DNA of 64,000 bases from Veillonella rodentium (lineage in GTDB: Bacteria > Bacillota > Negativicutes > Veillonellales > Veillonellaceae). Location: assembly GCF_900187285.1 (NCBI RefSeq), contig NZ_LT906470.1:169501-233500 (forward strand). The letters are read 5' to 3'. Numbering within the stretch: the first letter of the stretch is position 1; each line of letters starts with the position of its first letter. Below, piece after piece: positions 9,481 to 17,327 of the stretch. Made by a program: the position numbers and the translations under genes. The notes beneath the pieces were generated by a model. The model made no database searches, had not been told where the DNA came from, and saw nothing but the letters and a program-made list of their open reading frames with translations.

Positions 9481-9545
9481 AAAAAAGGTATACCCTAAAA
9501 TTGCTTTACATGAGTAAAAATGTACTGATTAGATTTAGGATATAC
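9481..9545 (-). terminator. Terminator of the toxin-antitoxin operon
   Basis: Read on the minus strand, 9534-9545 pairs with 9488-9499 (12 bp, one G-U) around a 34-nt loop, and a run of six T follows. It lies about 50 bases after the toxin stop codon. Confidence 0.55.
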
Positions 9546-9593
9546 TACTTTGAAGAGTATTTAATTTTTAAAGACACTGGTTTAGTTCAAATG

Positions 9594-9920
9594 TTATAAT
9601 CCGTTTAGTATATTTACATAATCCTGTCGTTGATCAAGTATAGAGATTAAATAAATAGTTCTAGTTTCCTCTACAACTGTGTAGAAAATAATAAGCCTTT
9701 CTAAAATCAACATTCGAAAGTTACTGTCATTAAGCGCTCTAATTTTAGGTGTAGTCCCCATATATGGATGATTCATAAGATTTGAAATTGAATTTTGAAT
9801 ATTTTCTTTGACTTGTATAGCTGTTTCTTTTGAAAACTGCATAGCTACATAAAGTATTTGCTGATGTAGCTCTTTATTGAACTTTTCAGCAGGAATGATT
9901 GTGTAGGTTTGGGATTCCAC
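9594..9920 (-). CDS. RelE/ParE-family toxin of a type II toxin-antitoxin pair
   Basis: Small protein of 108 residues with the RelE/ParE superfamily pattern: an N-terminal helical part, the NLMNHPYMGT segment, then strands ending in RMLILERLIIFYTVVEE and a C-terminal ILDQRQDY. Members are ribosome-dependent mRNA nucleases (RelE) or gyrase poisons (ParE); which applies here cannot be told. It starts 4 bases after the stop codon of the antitoxin gene. Confidence 0.8.
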   Translation of the reverse strand: MESQTYTIIPAEKFNKELHQQILYVAMQFSKETAIQVKENIQNSISNLMNHPYMGTTPKIRALNDSNFRMLILERLIIFYTVVEETRTIYLISILDQRQDYVNILNGL

Positions 9921-9924
9921 AGAT

Positions 9925-10206
9925 TTACCCCATTTGCTCTAGCATTTTATCAATACTGTTGAAAGTTTCATCAAGTGTAGTGGTACGACCTTGAATGATA
10001 TCGTTTTGCCCTTCTACAAGAGAGGATAGTAATTCTATTTTTGACTTTAACATATTGTAAGTATTATAGCCGAGACTTACGGTGTCTCCACGACCATTTA
10101 CGGTAATAATAGCAGCCTCATTTTTAAGTTGTAAGGATTTAGAAATTTCAGGATACTTATTTCGTAAATCAGAGGATGGACGTATTGTTTCACGTAATAT
10201 TCCCAT
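9925..10206 (-). CDS. Phd/YefM-type antitoxin
   Basis: Protein of 93 residues placed directly before the toxin, as usual for type II pairs. The N-terminal half (RPSSDLRNKYPEI, then an AAIITVNGRGDTVSLGY segment) matches the Phd/YefM DNA-binding domain. The variable C-terminal half probably wraps the toxin. Such antitoxins normally repress their own promoter. Confidence 0.78.
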   Translation of the reverse strand: MGILRETIRPSSDLRNKYPEISKSLQLKNEAAIITVNGRGDTVSLGYNTYNMLKSKIELLSSLVEGQNDIIQGRTTTLDETFNSIDKMLEQMG

Positions 10207-10354
10207 AGTTATCTCCTTATAGTTTTAAAAGTGTTAGTTCATTATTTATATACCATAATTATATCATTTAAACGATATAATTGCAGTATATAAATATATA
10301 TGAGGTATTTATTTAAAGGGTTTTAACTAGATACTTTAATCATATAATGATATA

Positions 10355-10390
10355 TAAAAAGACTATCTCCATATGTATTGGAGATAGTCT
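10355..10390 (-). terminator. Terminator of the NAD(P)-binding protein gene
   Basis: An 11-bp perfect stem (10360-10370 with 10380-10390) is followed on the minus strand by TTTTT, about 50 bases after the stop codon of the gene that ends at 10441. Confidence 0.7.
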
Positions 10391-10440
10391 GATATTGGTA
10401 TATAGTATTTTCTCTTTTCTACTAAATTTAATGTGATATA

Positions 10441-11097
10441 TTAGTGAAAGCTTGGTTTATCAAAGTGTGTACCCGGTTCGCCGACACCGATGCTGGCACG
10501 GGTAAACGGAGTTTCATCATCTGCGTGTAAGATGTCAAAAATCGCTTTCACAACGGCCTCTCGAGAGACCTGGGCATCGTTGAATTGAGAGCCTTCAGGA
10601 ATGAGTTCGTAATCGGTCTTTTCCGGATCATTGTAAAGCCATGTGAGGCGTAAAATAGTGTAGTTTAAATTAGATTCGCGCAACACATTACGAGCCTGGC
10701 GTTCGCCTTGTACATAACTGATAGGTAAACTGTCAAAGGTCCATTTTTCGAGAGCTGCCGGGAATTCACCGGATAAACCGGCGATGGAGACACCGATGAT
10801 GCGGCGTACATTGTTACGACTTAGGGCTTTTACGATGGCGGCCATATCGCTGCCGGATTCCATAGCGTTCACATATACAACTTCGGCATTAGTCACGGCC
10901 TCTTCCAATTTCGCGGGATTCTGAAAGGAACCTTCTATAACGGTGATACGTTCATGTGCATAAATCTCGGGATCCAGACGACGTTTTAATTGACGACCGT
11001 ATAATGTGATATGCATATCTGTGTATGTTAATAAGGTAGCAGTCAATTTTTGAGCGATTTGGCCCGCAGCTCCTAAAATCGTAATATATTTATACAT
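10441..11097 (-). CDS. NAD(P)-binding Rossmann protein (atypical SDR / NmrA-like)
   Basis: Protein of 218 residues with an N-terminal dinucleotide-binding motif (ILGAAGQIA, about 8-16). The YVQGERQARNVLRESNLNYTILR segment is typical of the NAD(P)H-binding, NmrA-like group of short-chain dehydrogenase relatives (YwnB/SDR_a5). These are putative oxidoreductases or redox sensors; the substrate is unknown. It seems to be a single-gene unit with a GGAGG-type ribosome site. Confidence 0.8.
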   Translation of the reverse strand: MYKYITILGAAGQIAQKLTATLLTYTDMHITLYGRQLKRRLDPEIYAHERITVIEGSFQNPAKLEEAVTNAEVVYVNAMESGSDMAAIVKALSRNNVRRIIGVSIAGLSGEFPAALEKWTFDSLPISYVQGERQARNVLRESNLNYTILRLTWLYNDPEKTDYELIPEGSQFNDAQVSREAVVKAIFDILHADDETPFTRASIGVGEPGTHFDKPSFH

Positions 11098-11218
11098 AAA
11101 AAGACCTCCTATGTTCGGGCATAAATATTTGATGAAATTTTAACATACATATATGACAAATACGTGAGAAAAAATGGTGAGAAATAATTTCTTGAAATTG
11201 CTTTGAGGTTCTGAAAGT

Positions 11219-11740
11219 TTAATTAGTACCCAGGATTTCTTTTGTTGTTTTTAGCTGCGCAAATCGATCCCGCCAAATCTTTTCTTTGTAGAATGATAGG
11301 ATTTTATCGGCGGATAGATGTTCGTTGTCAAAGGTAGAGACGGCATCTTCGACGATGGTGAGATTATAACCATATTCAAAGCCTACTTTCACGGAGGTAT
11401 CGATACAGAATTCCACCTGCATTCCCACGAATGTTAAATCGGTAATATTTTTGTTGTCTAAATATTCCTTTAGCTCAGTATCTTTGAAGATACTGTTATA
11501 ATATTTATTAAAGATCTTTTCGTTTCCTTGCGGTTTTAATTCGTGATAGATTTGCCAATTATCGCTACCCGTTGCCAATAAACCTTCAGCTTCAGAGTGT
11601 CTGATAAAAATTACTTCTATATTTTGATTTCTGAAATGTTGAATGATTGCTTTTGTATTAGCGATAAGATTTTTCGCATCGTAAGGGTTTGCCTTAACTA
11701 ATCCTTCTTGTATATCGATTACGATTAATGCCTGTGTCAT
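11219..11740 (-). CDS. Isochorismatase-family cysteine hydrolase
   Basis: Cytoplasmic hydrolase of 173 residues. The family catalytic triad is visible: Asp9 in VIDIQEG, a Lys in FNKYYNS, and the nucleophile Cys in VEFCIDTSV. Members hydrolyse isochorismate, nicotinamide or related amides; the substrate is unknown here. A good ribosome site (AAGGAGG) precedes the ATG. It stands alone between the Rossmann protein and a small peptide gene. Confidence 0.85.
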   Translation of the reverse strand: MTQALIVIDIQEGLVKANPYDAKNLIANTKAIIQHFRNQNIEVIFIRHSEAEGLLATGSDNWQIYHELKPQGNEKIFNKYYNSIFKDTELKEYLDNKNITDLTFVGMQVEFCIDTSVKVGFEYGYNLTIVEDAVSTFDNEHLSADKILSFYKEKIWRDRFAQLKTTKEILGTN

Positions 11741-11971
11741 GCTGAACCTCCTTGGTGGGATATATACATATATTATATACTAACATTTTTAGGATATCGA
11801 CGTTGTCAAAATTATTGTTAGTAAATGAAAAAGATTAATGTTAATTGCAGGCTATTAGACAGTTCTTGATTTAGCGTAAGAACAACTACGGTTGACTATC
11901 TTTGTATAGAATGCTATCCTATATATGACAAAGGAAACGAAGATGTGGAGATATAGAGTCTTCATACAAAT

Positions 11972-12003
11972 AAAAATAGCAGGGTTGCCGCCCTGCTATT
12001 TTT
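11972..12003. terminator. Strong bidirectional hairpin terminator
   Basis: A near-perfect stem (AAAAATAGCAGGG with its complement) has A-runs and T-runs on both sides. It lies 14 bases after the stop codon of the small minus-strand peptide gene. Confidence 0.85.
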
Positions 12004-12016
12004 GTTGTGCTGGTTA

Positions 12017-12118
12017 CTAACGAGAGTGCCTGTCCAGCCACTTGCAGATATAGTGACAAGTTATACCTGCTATGACAGACACTGCTAAGGAAACGAAAAT
12101 ATCAAACAGAGTCTTCAC
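12017..12118 (-). CDS. Short hydrophobic peptide, possible type I toxin-like peptide
   Basis: An open frame of about 33 codons has one hydrophobic segment (FVSLAVSVIAGITCHYIC) and a charged end (KWLDRHSR). It sits between a strong AAAGGAGG sequence and a tight terminator. The GTG at 12118 overlaps the ribosome site; spacing favours a non-ATG start such as CTG at 12109. The same frame extends upstream to an ATG near 12151 that would include the ribosome site. Single-helix peptides with a KWLD tail recur in Firmicutes and are sometimes annotated as toxin- or holin-like, but the function here is unproven. No antisense RNA could be confirmed. Confidence 0.5.
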   Translation of the reverse strand: MKTLFDIFVSLAVSVIAGITCHYICKWLDRHSR

Positions 12119-12305
12119 CTCCTTTCTGTTACCAGAATGGAGTAGTAACATTTCAATTATACAATGAATATATATGCCTTTCCAGACACAATGATTACAT
12201 ATCTATTTGGTGGACGGCATATCAAACTGATAGAACACCGCGTGCAAAACTGATGGAACAATGATAAAATAAATCCATATATATTTTTATAGAAATGAGG
12301 CAATT

Positions 12306-13853
12306 ATGGAACGGATTCAGGATCTTGTGTATACTCATGTGCAGGGTGGTCAGTTCAGGTGGGTCACGGTCAGCACGTTGATGCTGGCGTTGGGGGCTAT
12401 TTTACATTTGGTGAGTCCCAGTGTATTGGGGGTAACGCCGAACTGGATGATTGCTACGTACTGCGTGGCTATTTTATTGACACGGCCCAGCTTGCGTCAA
12501 ACTTTAGGGGTTGGTCTTGTGGCGGCGCTGATCAATGTGTTGACGTCTAAATCGGCATTCCCGTACGGTAACTTATTGTCCGAACCGGGTGGCGCGTTGA
12601 CGGCGGCCCTCGTAGCGCGTGCTATGATGTCCGTCAAGTTCCGTAAAATAGGCGGCTTTGATATTACGCCGGTTATTACGGGCTTTCTGGCGACCGTTGT
12701 GTCCGGCGGTATCTTCGTAACGATTTTGTGGCAGATCCTAGGATTGCCGAATAATGTATATATGTACGGTATGTGGCCTATGGTACTCATCGTCGGTGCG
12801 TTGAACGGTGCCATTACGCCGATTCTATATATTCCCGCTCAGCGATTGTTCTCAAAGCGCGGCATGTTGCCGGATGCGGATCAGTTAACATCGGATCATA
12901 GCGGACTCACCATTTTGCCGGAACGGCAGGCGAAAATTTCCATCGAGCATATGAATTATTATCATCCGAAGTCGACCGCTCCGACATTGGAGAACATCAA
13001 TCTCGATGTGCATGACGGTGATTTTCTCGTCGTGACGGGTCCTGCCGGTTGTGGTAAAAGTACCCTTTGTATGGCGATGGTAGGGGCGGTGCCTAAATTT
13101 TACGGCGGTCGTCTCGAAGGCATGGTCTTTGTAGAAGGGAAAGCGACGACACAGCTTGAAATTCCTGAATTGGCGAATCATATCGGGGTTGTTCTCGCCG
13201 ATTATGATACGCAGCTCGTAACGATGACCGTTCGCGAAGAGGTGGCATTCGCCATGGAAAATCGCGGATATCATCGAGATGTGATTGAAGCGCGTTCCCA
13301 AGAGGTGTTTGAACAGGTCGGTCTTGTAGGTTTAGAGGATCGCAAGATTACGAGCCTTTCCGGAGGACAGCGTCAACGGCTGGCCATTGCCTCCGTATTG
13401 GCTACAAATCCGTCTATATTGGTGCTTGATGAACCGACCAGCTCTCTTGATCCGGACGGTACCGCGGAACTGTATCGGATTGTGGGCGGCTTGAACCGGA
13501 ATCACAATATTACTGTTGTGGTTATCGATCATGACCTTCATGCCGTGTTGCCGTACGCAAATCGCATGGCTCTCATGGTGGACGGCTCTATCGCTTGTGA
13601 CGATGATGTACCTACTACGCTTCGTTACATGTACGAGCATAATATTCACGTTGATGCATTGCCGTCCGTGTTTACAACCTATATGGAACTGGAACAGGCG
13701 GGCTTTCACAGTGATGAACCTTGGCTCAGCATCGAATCCGCCATTAAGGGCCTGCATCAGTTGGAAATGGCGCATGCCATTCAGGTTGAGGTTCATGGTG
13801 AAAGTGCCGTTGATGAAATCGTAAACGGAAAGGACGGTGGCACGCATGCTTAA
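12306..13853 (+). CDS. ECF transporter: TrpP-like S component fused to an EcfA ATPase
   Basis: Fusion of 515 residues. Residues 1 to about 190 form a hydrophobic module with five or six membrane segments. It resembles the tryptophan transporter family TrpP (LALGAILHLVSP, TPNWMIA and FPYGNLLSEP segments). Residues about 215-440 are an ABC ATPase: Walker A GPAGCGKST, signature LSGGQRQR, Walker B LVLDEPTSSLD, switch His in IDHD. The remainder is a less conserved tail. With the next two genes it would form a dedicated energy-coupling-factor importer with two ATPases and one T subunit. The fusion of substrate component and ATPase on one chain is unusual. Tryptophan is inferred from the S domain only; no T-box or other tryptophan control was found upstream. 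Confidence 0.8.
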   Translation: MERIQDLVYTHVQGGQFRWVTVSTLMLALGAILHLVSPSVLGVTPNWMIATYCVAILLTRPSLRQTLGVGLVAALINVLTSKSAFPYGNLLSEPGGALTAALVARAMMSVKFRKIGGFDITPVITGFLATVVSGGIFVTILWQILGLPNNVYMYGMWPMVLIVGALNGAITPILYIPAQRLFSKRGMLPDADQLTSDHSGLTILPERQAKISIEHMNYYHPKSTAPTLENINLDVHDGDFLVVTGPAGCGKSTLCMAMVGAVPKFYGGRLEGMVFVEGKATTQLEIPELANHIGVVLADYDTQLVTMTVREEVAFAMENRGYHRDVIEARSQEVFEQVGLVGLEDRKITSLSGGQRQRLAIASVLATNPSILVLDEPTSSLDPDGTAELYRIVGGLNRNHNITVVVIDHDLHAVLPYANRMALMVDGSIACDDDVPTTLRYMYEHNIHVDALPSVFTTYMELEQAGFHSDEPWLSIESAIKGLHQLEMAHAIQVEVHGESAVDEIVNGKDGGTHA

Positions 13854-14658
13854 GATTGAAAATGTAAGTTTCGGCTATGTGCCGACCGTAGATATTTTCC
13901 GAAATGTATCTTTCACGATCGACGGCGGCGAATATATCGCCATCGGCGGTCGCAACGGTTGCGGTAAGACGACGATTACGCGTCTTTTAGTGGGCCTTGA
14001 AAGTCCTACGAGCGGCCATATGTATTATAACGGCACGGATATTACCGCGATGCCCGCATCAAAGCGCGGGCAGTTCATCGGTTACGTGTTTCAACAGCCG
14101 GATCGCCAGATGTTCAGACCGACCGTTGCTACGGAGGTTGCCTTCGGACCGGAATCGCTCGGACGCGGTAAGGACGAAGTCAATCGCATCGTTGAGGATG
14201 TGCTCGTCAAAACGGGAATTTCTCACTTGAAGGATGCTTATCCTCCGACATTGCGACGCGGTGAAAAGCAACGCGTTGCCATTGCATCGGCACTTGCAAT
14301 GCAATCTAAAATCCTCATCCTTGACGAACCGACCAGCGGGCAGGACGGCAAGGAAACGAAGGAATTACTGAAGTTGTTGCGTCAACTGAACAATGAAGGC
14401 ATCACGATCTTACTTATCACACACGATATGGAAATCATGGCCGGTGAATGCAGTCGTGCCCTTATCATGGGACATCAGACTCTCGCCTTTGACGGTACGC
14501 CGCAGGATTTATTTATGAAATCCACCGACGAATTACTTGACTTGGGACTTACGAAGCCGCCAAGTGTGGAACTTTCACTGGCGGTACCGAAATTAGGCTA
14601 TTGCAAGTCCATGGATGAATTGAAATCGAAATTAGTGGCTCAGTTGAGCGGAAAATAG
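13846..14658 (+). CDS. ECF transporter ATPase, second subunit
   Basis: ABC ATPase of 270 residues of the EcfA type. Walker A GRNGCGKTT, Q-loop YVFQQPDRQMF and Walker B LILDEPTSGQDG are present. The signature region reads LRRGEKQR, a variant of LSGGQxQR typical of one of the two EcfA subunits. It would pair with the ATPase half of the preceding fusion. The start at 13846 overlaps the previous gene by 8 bases. A GTG at 13837 is in frame but too close to the AGGA ribosome site. Confidence 0.88.
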   Translation: MLKIENVSFGYVPTVDIFRNVSFTIDGGEYIAIGGRNGCGKTTITRLLVGLESPTSGHMYYNGTDITAMPASKRGQFIGYVFQQPDRQMFRPTVATEVAFGPESLGRGKDEVNRIVEDVLVKTGISHLKDAYPPTLRRGEKQRVAIASALAMQSKILILDEPTSGQDGKETKELLKLLRQLNNEGITILLITHDMEIMAGECSRALIMGHQTLAFDGTPQDLFMKSTDELLDLGLTKPPSVELSLAVPKLGYCKSMDELKSKLVAQLSGK

Positions 14659-14667
14659 GAGGGACAT

Positions 14668-15339
14668 ATGGAACGTTTAGTACCGTTAACAAAAATTTTG
14701 ATGACCCTCGCCGTATCCGTGTGGGCCATATTGCTTCGAGACTGGCCGTCCCTGTTAGCGCTGGTGATCTTCGAATCGGCAGTTCTGCTCGTATTCGGTC
14801 TGTTAGTGAAACAATACAAAACTGTTTTTGCATTGATTTCATTTGCCGTGTTTTTAGGACTGATCCAATTCCTCGGCAGCGGCGATGTGGAATCGGCCAT
14901 CGTGTCCGGCTTGCGAATGCTTGCTATGACATTAGTGTTCATCGCTCTTTTGGCGACGACGAAATTGCAGGATTTGACGGCGGCCCTCGTAACGCAATGT
15001 AAAATTCCTTATGAATACGCATTTATGTTTACCGCGGCGCTCCGCTTCGTGCCTGATTTTATTGCTGAAAGCCACGCCGTACAGGAGGCGCAGGCCTGTC
15101 GTGGCTTATCCTTGGAGGGAAACTTTGTCAAGCGTATCAAATCCTATGCATCCGTGATTCAGCCGTTGCTCCTGAAATCCTTGGGACGCTCTGAAACCAT
15201 GGCGCTGTCCCTGGAACTGCGGGGCTTTGGCGGACCGACGCACAGCTTTGCGGCGTCGGTGGGACTCCGTTCACTTGATTATGGCGTTATAGCGGGATTG
15301 GTAGTTGTTACCATATTAATTTTCGTATTATATAATTGA
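14668..15339 (+). CDS. ECF transporter transmembrane (T) component
   Basis: Membrane protein of 223 residues of the EcfT/CbiQ family, with about five hydrophobic segments. The coupling-helix region holds the family ARG-like signatures (around AQACRGLSLEG and SLELRGFG). It couples both ATPases to the TrpP-like S domain. It starts 9 bases after the ATPase gene behind GGAGGG and is followed by a terminator, so the three genes form one operon. Confidence 0.9.
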   Translation: MERLVPLTKILMTLAVSVWAILLRDWPSLLALVIFESAVLLVFGLLVKQYKTVFALISFAVFLGLIQFLGSGDVESAIVSGLRMLAMTLVFIALLATTKLQDLTAALVTQCKIPYEYAFMFTAALRFVPDFIAESHAVQEAQACRGLSLEGNFVKRIKSYASVIQPLLLKSLGRSETMALSLELRGFGGPTHSFAASVGLRSLDYGVIAGLVVVTILIFVLYN

Positions 15340-15344
15340 TTCTT

Positions 15345-15379
15345 AAGCTGTTGTAGCGATATGCTATGACAGCTTTTTT
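15345..15379 (+). terminator. Terminator of the ECF transporter operon
   Basis: A 13-bp hairpin starting AAGCTGTTGTAGC with a short loop is followed by TTTTTTG, 5 bases after the EcfT stop codon. Confidence 0.85.
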
Positions 15380-15436
15380 GATGTATGGTACACTAAAATA
15401 GACTTATTATAAAGATAATAGATTTGGGAGTACCAT

Positions 15437-15937
15437 ATGCAGTTATATATTCGGTTAGCCTGTCCTGAAGATATTCCGGCCTGTTTAGACATTTATAATT
15501 ACGAAGTCCTCAACGGCGTGGCTACACTTGACCTGGAACCGCGTACGTTAGCGGAGTGGCATGAATGGTTTGCAGAACACAATCGTGATGAGCATCATCC
15601 GATCATTGTCGGAACCGTTGATGATGTTGTGGCCGGCTATGCGTCACTTTCACCATATCGAATGAAGGATGCATTTAAAAGTACCGTGGAACTGTCCATT
15701 TATATTCATCAGGATTACCGTGGAAAAGGTATCGCAACGAAATTGATGAGTTATATTTTGGATATGGCCAAGGGTGATGAAAGTTTACATAATGTGGTGT
15801 CCGTGATTACGGCCGGTAATGAAGGCAGTACTAAACTGCACGAGCGTTTCGGATTTACCTATTGCGGACTGACGCCGCAGGTAGGATTTAAAAATGGTGC
15901 GTATCAGGATACCGAAACATACTCATTATTGGTATAA
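15437..15937 (+). CDS. GNAT-family N-acetyltransferase (phosphinothricin acetyltransferase-like)
   Basis: Protein of 166 residues with the full GNAT fold. The acetyl-CoA-binding loop QDYRGKGIATKL lies around 95-106, and HERFGF with a C-terminal VGFKNGAYQDT segment is typical of the Pat/YncA subgroup that acetylates small amines such as methionine sulfoximine or phosphinothricin. The natural substrate is unknown. It is preceded by a GGGAG ribosome site. It lies just before hisJ but is not obviously linked to it in function. Confidence 0.85.
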   Translation: MQLYIRLACPEDIPACLDIYNYEVLNGVATLDLEPRTLAEWHEWFAEHNRDEHHPIIVGTVDDVVAGYASLSPYRMKDAFKSTVELSIYIHQDYRGKGIATKLMSYILDMAKGDESLHNVVSVITAGNEGSTKLHERFGFTYCGLTPQVGFKNGAYQDTETYSLLV

Positions 15938-16049
15938 TAAAAGCTGGAAGAGAATGAAGCTGTTGAGTGAACTGTAATTTTATAATATATGCAAAGGGAT
16001 AGATTATCTATAAGGGTTCGCCGTGGGGTAAGGCGAATAGGGTGATAGA

Positions 16050-16913
16050 ATGAATATGAAATATGAACGGCAGTTCGTGGGATACAGCACATATCGCAGC
16101 CGTCTCGTCGATGGTCATGTACATACGGAACTATGTCCGCACGGCAGCGGGGATCGGACCGCGATGATGATTGAAAAAGCCATCGAATTGCGCATTGAAA
16201 AAGTATGTCTTACGGAACATGCTCCGTTGCCGGTGGGATTTGCGTCGGAATACGGCGGTGATATGAAAGCCCTCGAAACGGCTTCCTTAAAACTGAATCA
16301 AGTGGATGCCTATCTTGAATTGGGACGCCAGTTACAACGGGCATACGGTACGCATATTGATATTTCACTGGGCTTTGAAGTGGATTACATTCCGGGCTAT
16401 GAAGCGGATATTCAGGAGTTTTTAGATCGCTATGGTCCGTTGACGGAGGAGAATATTCTGTCCGTGCATTTTATGGAAGGTGTGGATAATGCTTTCTATT
16501 GCATTGACTACAGCCCTGAAGAATTTGAACGGGGCTTCGGTCCGTGGATACAAAAGCAGTTTGATTTGTATTACAAATATTTTGCCACCGTACACCAGGC
16601 GGTGCGTGCCGATCTCGGCGAATATACGCCGAAACGAATCGGTCATTTTGATTTAATCAAGAAATATCAACATCATTTCGGCTTTGAGCATCATTTTGAC
16701 CGCCGTAACGCACAAATGGTGAGTGATATCCTACATATCATGCGCGTTCAGGGCCGTGAACTGGACTATAACATGAGCGGTTTCTTCAAGCCGGACTGTC
16801 AGGAAATGTATCCGAGTCGATTTATACAGGGCATGGCTGCCGTTATCGGTGTACCGTTCGTATTGGGATCCGATGCACATAGCGTTAAGGATATAGAGCG
16901 CGTATGGGGATAA
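16050..16913 (+). CDS. hisJ: Histidinol-phosphatase, PHP type
   Basis: Enzyme of 287 residues of the PHP phosphoesterase family that dephosphorylates L-histidinol phosphate, the eighth step of histidine synthesis. Metal-binding PHP motifs are visible: DGHVHTELCPHG near the N-terminus, LTEHAPLP, an internal HFD region and a C-terminal GSDAHSV. Several closely spaced ATGs exist (16050, 16056); 16050 is kept. It lies just before the other his genes but is separated from them by about 400 bases with hairpins and a strong promoter, so it is probably transcribed separately. Confidence 0.88.
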   Translation: MNMKYERQFVGYSTYRSRLVDGHVHTELCPHGSGDRTAMMIEKAIELRIEKVCLTEHAPLPVGFASEYGGDMKALETASLKLNQVDAYLELGRQLQRAYGTHIDISLGFEVDYIPGYEADIQEFLDRYGPLTEENILSVHFMEGVDNAFYCIDYSPEEFERGFGPWIQKQFDLYYKYFATVHQAVRADLGEYTPKRIGHFDLIKKYQHHFGFEHHFDRRNAQMVSDILHIMRVQGRELDYNMSGFFKPDCQEMYPSRFIQGMAAVIGVPFVLGSDAHSVKDIERVWG

Positions 16914-16918
16914 CAGTG

Positions 16919-17071
16919 TTATTGCTTTTTGCTGGGGTAGTTATATTACGATAATTTAGTTAAAAGGAAGGTCTATACTTGTTTGCTCCGTTCTACGCAA
17001 AGTCGCCGCACAAGTACAGACCTTCCTTTTGTCATTTGGCTAATAGGGAATACTCCATCAAAAAGCAATAA
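16919..17071. repeat. Nested inverted repeat of about 150 bp after hisJ
   Basis: The outer arms 16919-16939 and 17051-17071 are 21-bp inverted repeats matching at 18 positions (beginning TTATTGCTTTTTG). Inside them lies the conserved stem-loop at 16962-17030. The layout, with terminal inverted repeats around a hairpin and no gene, resembles a small non-autonomous mobile element, but no target-site duplication is obvious. Confidence 0.5.
16962..17030 (+). ncRNA. Structured repeat element, copy 1 (after hisJ)
   Basis: A perfect 13-bp stem (16962-16974 with 17018-17030) carries an apical domain closed by ACTTG/CAAGT, 39 nt long including these arms. It contains TTTGCTCCG on the left and GTCGCCGC on the right. 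The same apical size and sequence recur at 29257, 41079 and 41176 on different stems. A-runs and T-runs at the base would let it act as a bidirectional terminator. Confidence 0.6.
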
Positions 17072-17103
17072 TAAATACATTTATATAAAATATATGAAGT
17101 TTT

Positions 17104-17142
17104 AACGGTTCTATTGACATATCGGCAGAACCGTTATATTAT
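17104..17142 (+). promoter_or_regulatory. Strong promoter of the histidine operon overlapped by a palindromic operator
   Basis: TTGACA at 17114-17119 and TATTAT at 17137-17142 have an ideal 17-bp spacing. A 9-bp inverted repeat (AACGGTTCT at 17104-17112, AGAACCGTT at 17127-17135) flanks the -35 and fills most of the spacer. A repressor bound there would block RNA polymerase. The leader from about 17150 to the first start codon is about 180 nt with small hairpins but no T-box motif. Confidence 0.7.
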
Positions 17143-17327
17143 GATTTCATACTTTAATAAGATAAAGCAATAAAATAGAAAAATACCTATATGGTAATTT
17201 GTTTCTCATAGCAAATTAAATAGCCATATAACTCGAACAGTTACATAATTTAAATGGCTAGTAAAGGTTATATAGTTTTCAAAAACATGAGAAATAATAT
17301 AGATCAATGATAGAAAGGATGATAACG

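Noticed and set aside
12885-13847. Two minus-strand open frames opposite the ECF fusion gene
   Set aside because: They are antisense to clear ABC ATPase motifs and have no ribosome site or recognisable domain.
17143-17327. Possible T-box or riboswitch in the histidine leader
   Set aside because: Small hairpins occur, but there is no TGGNACC core, no terminator and no known riboswitch core.
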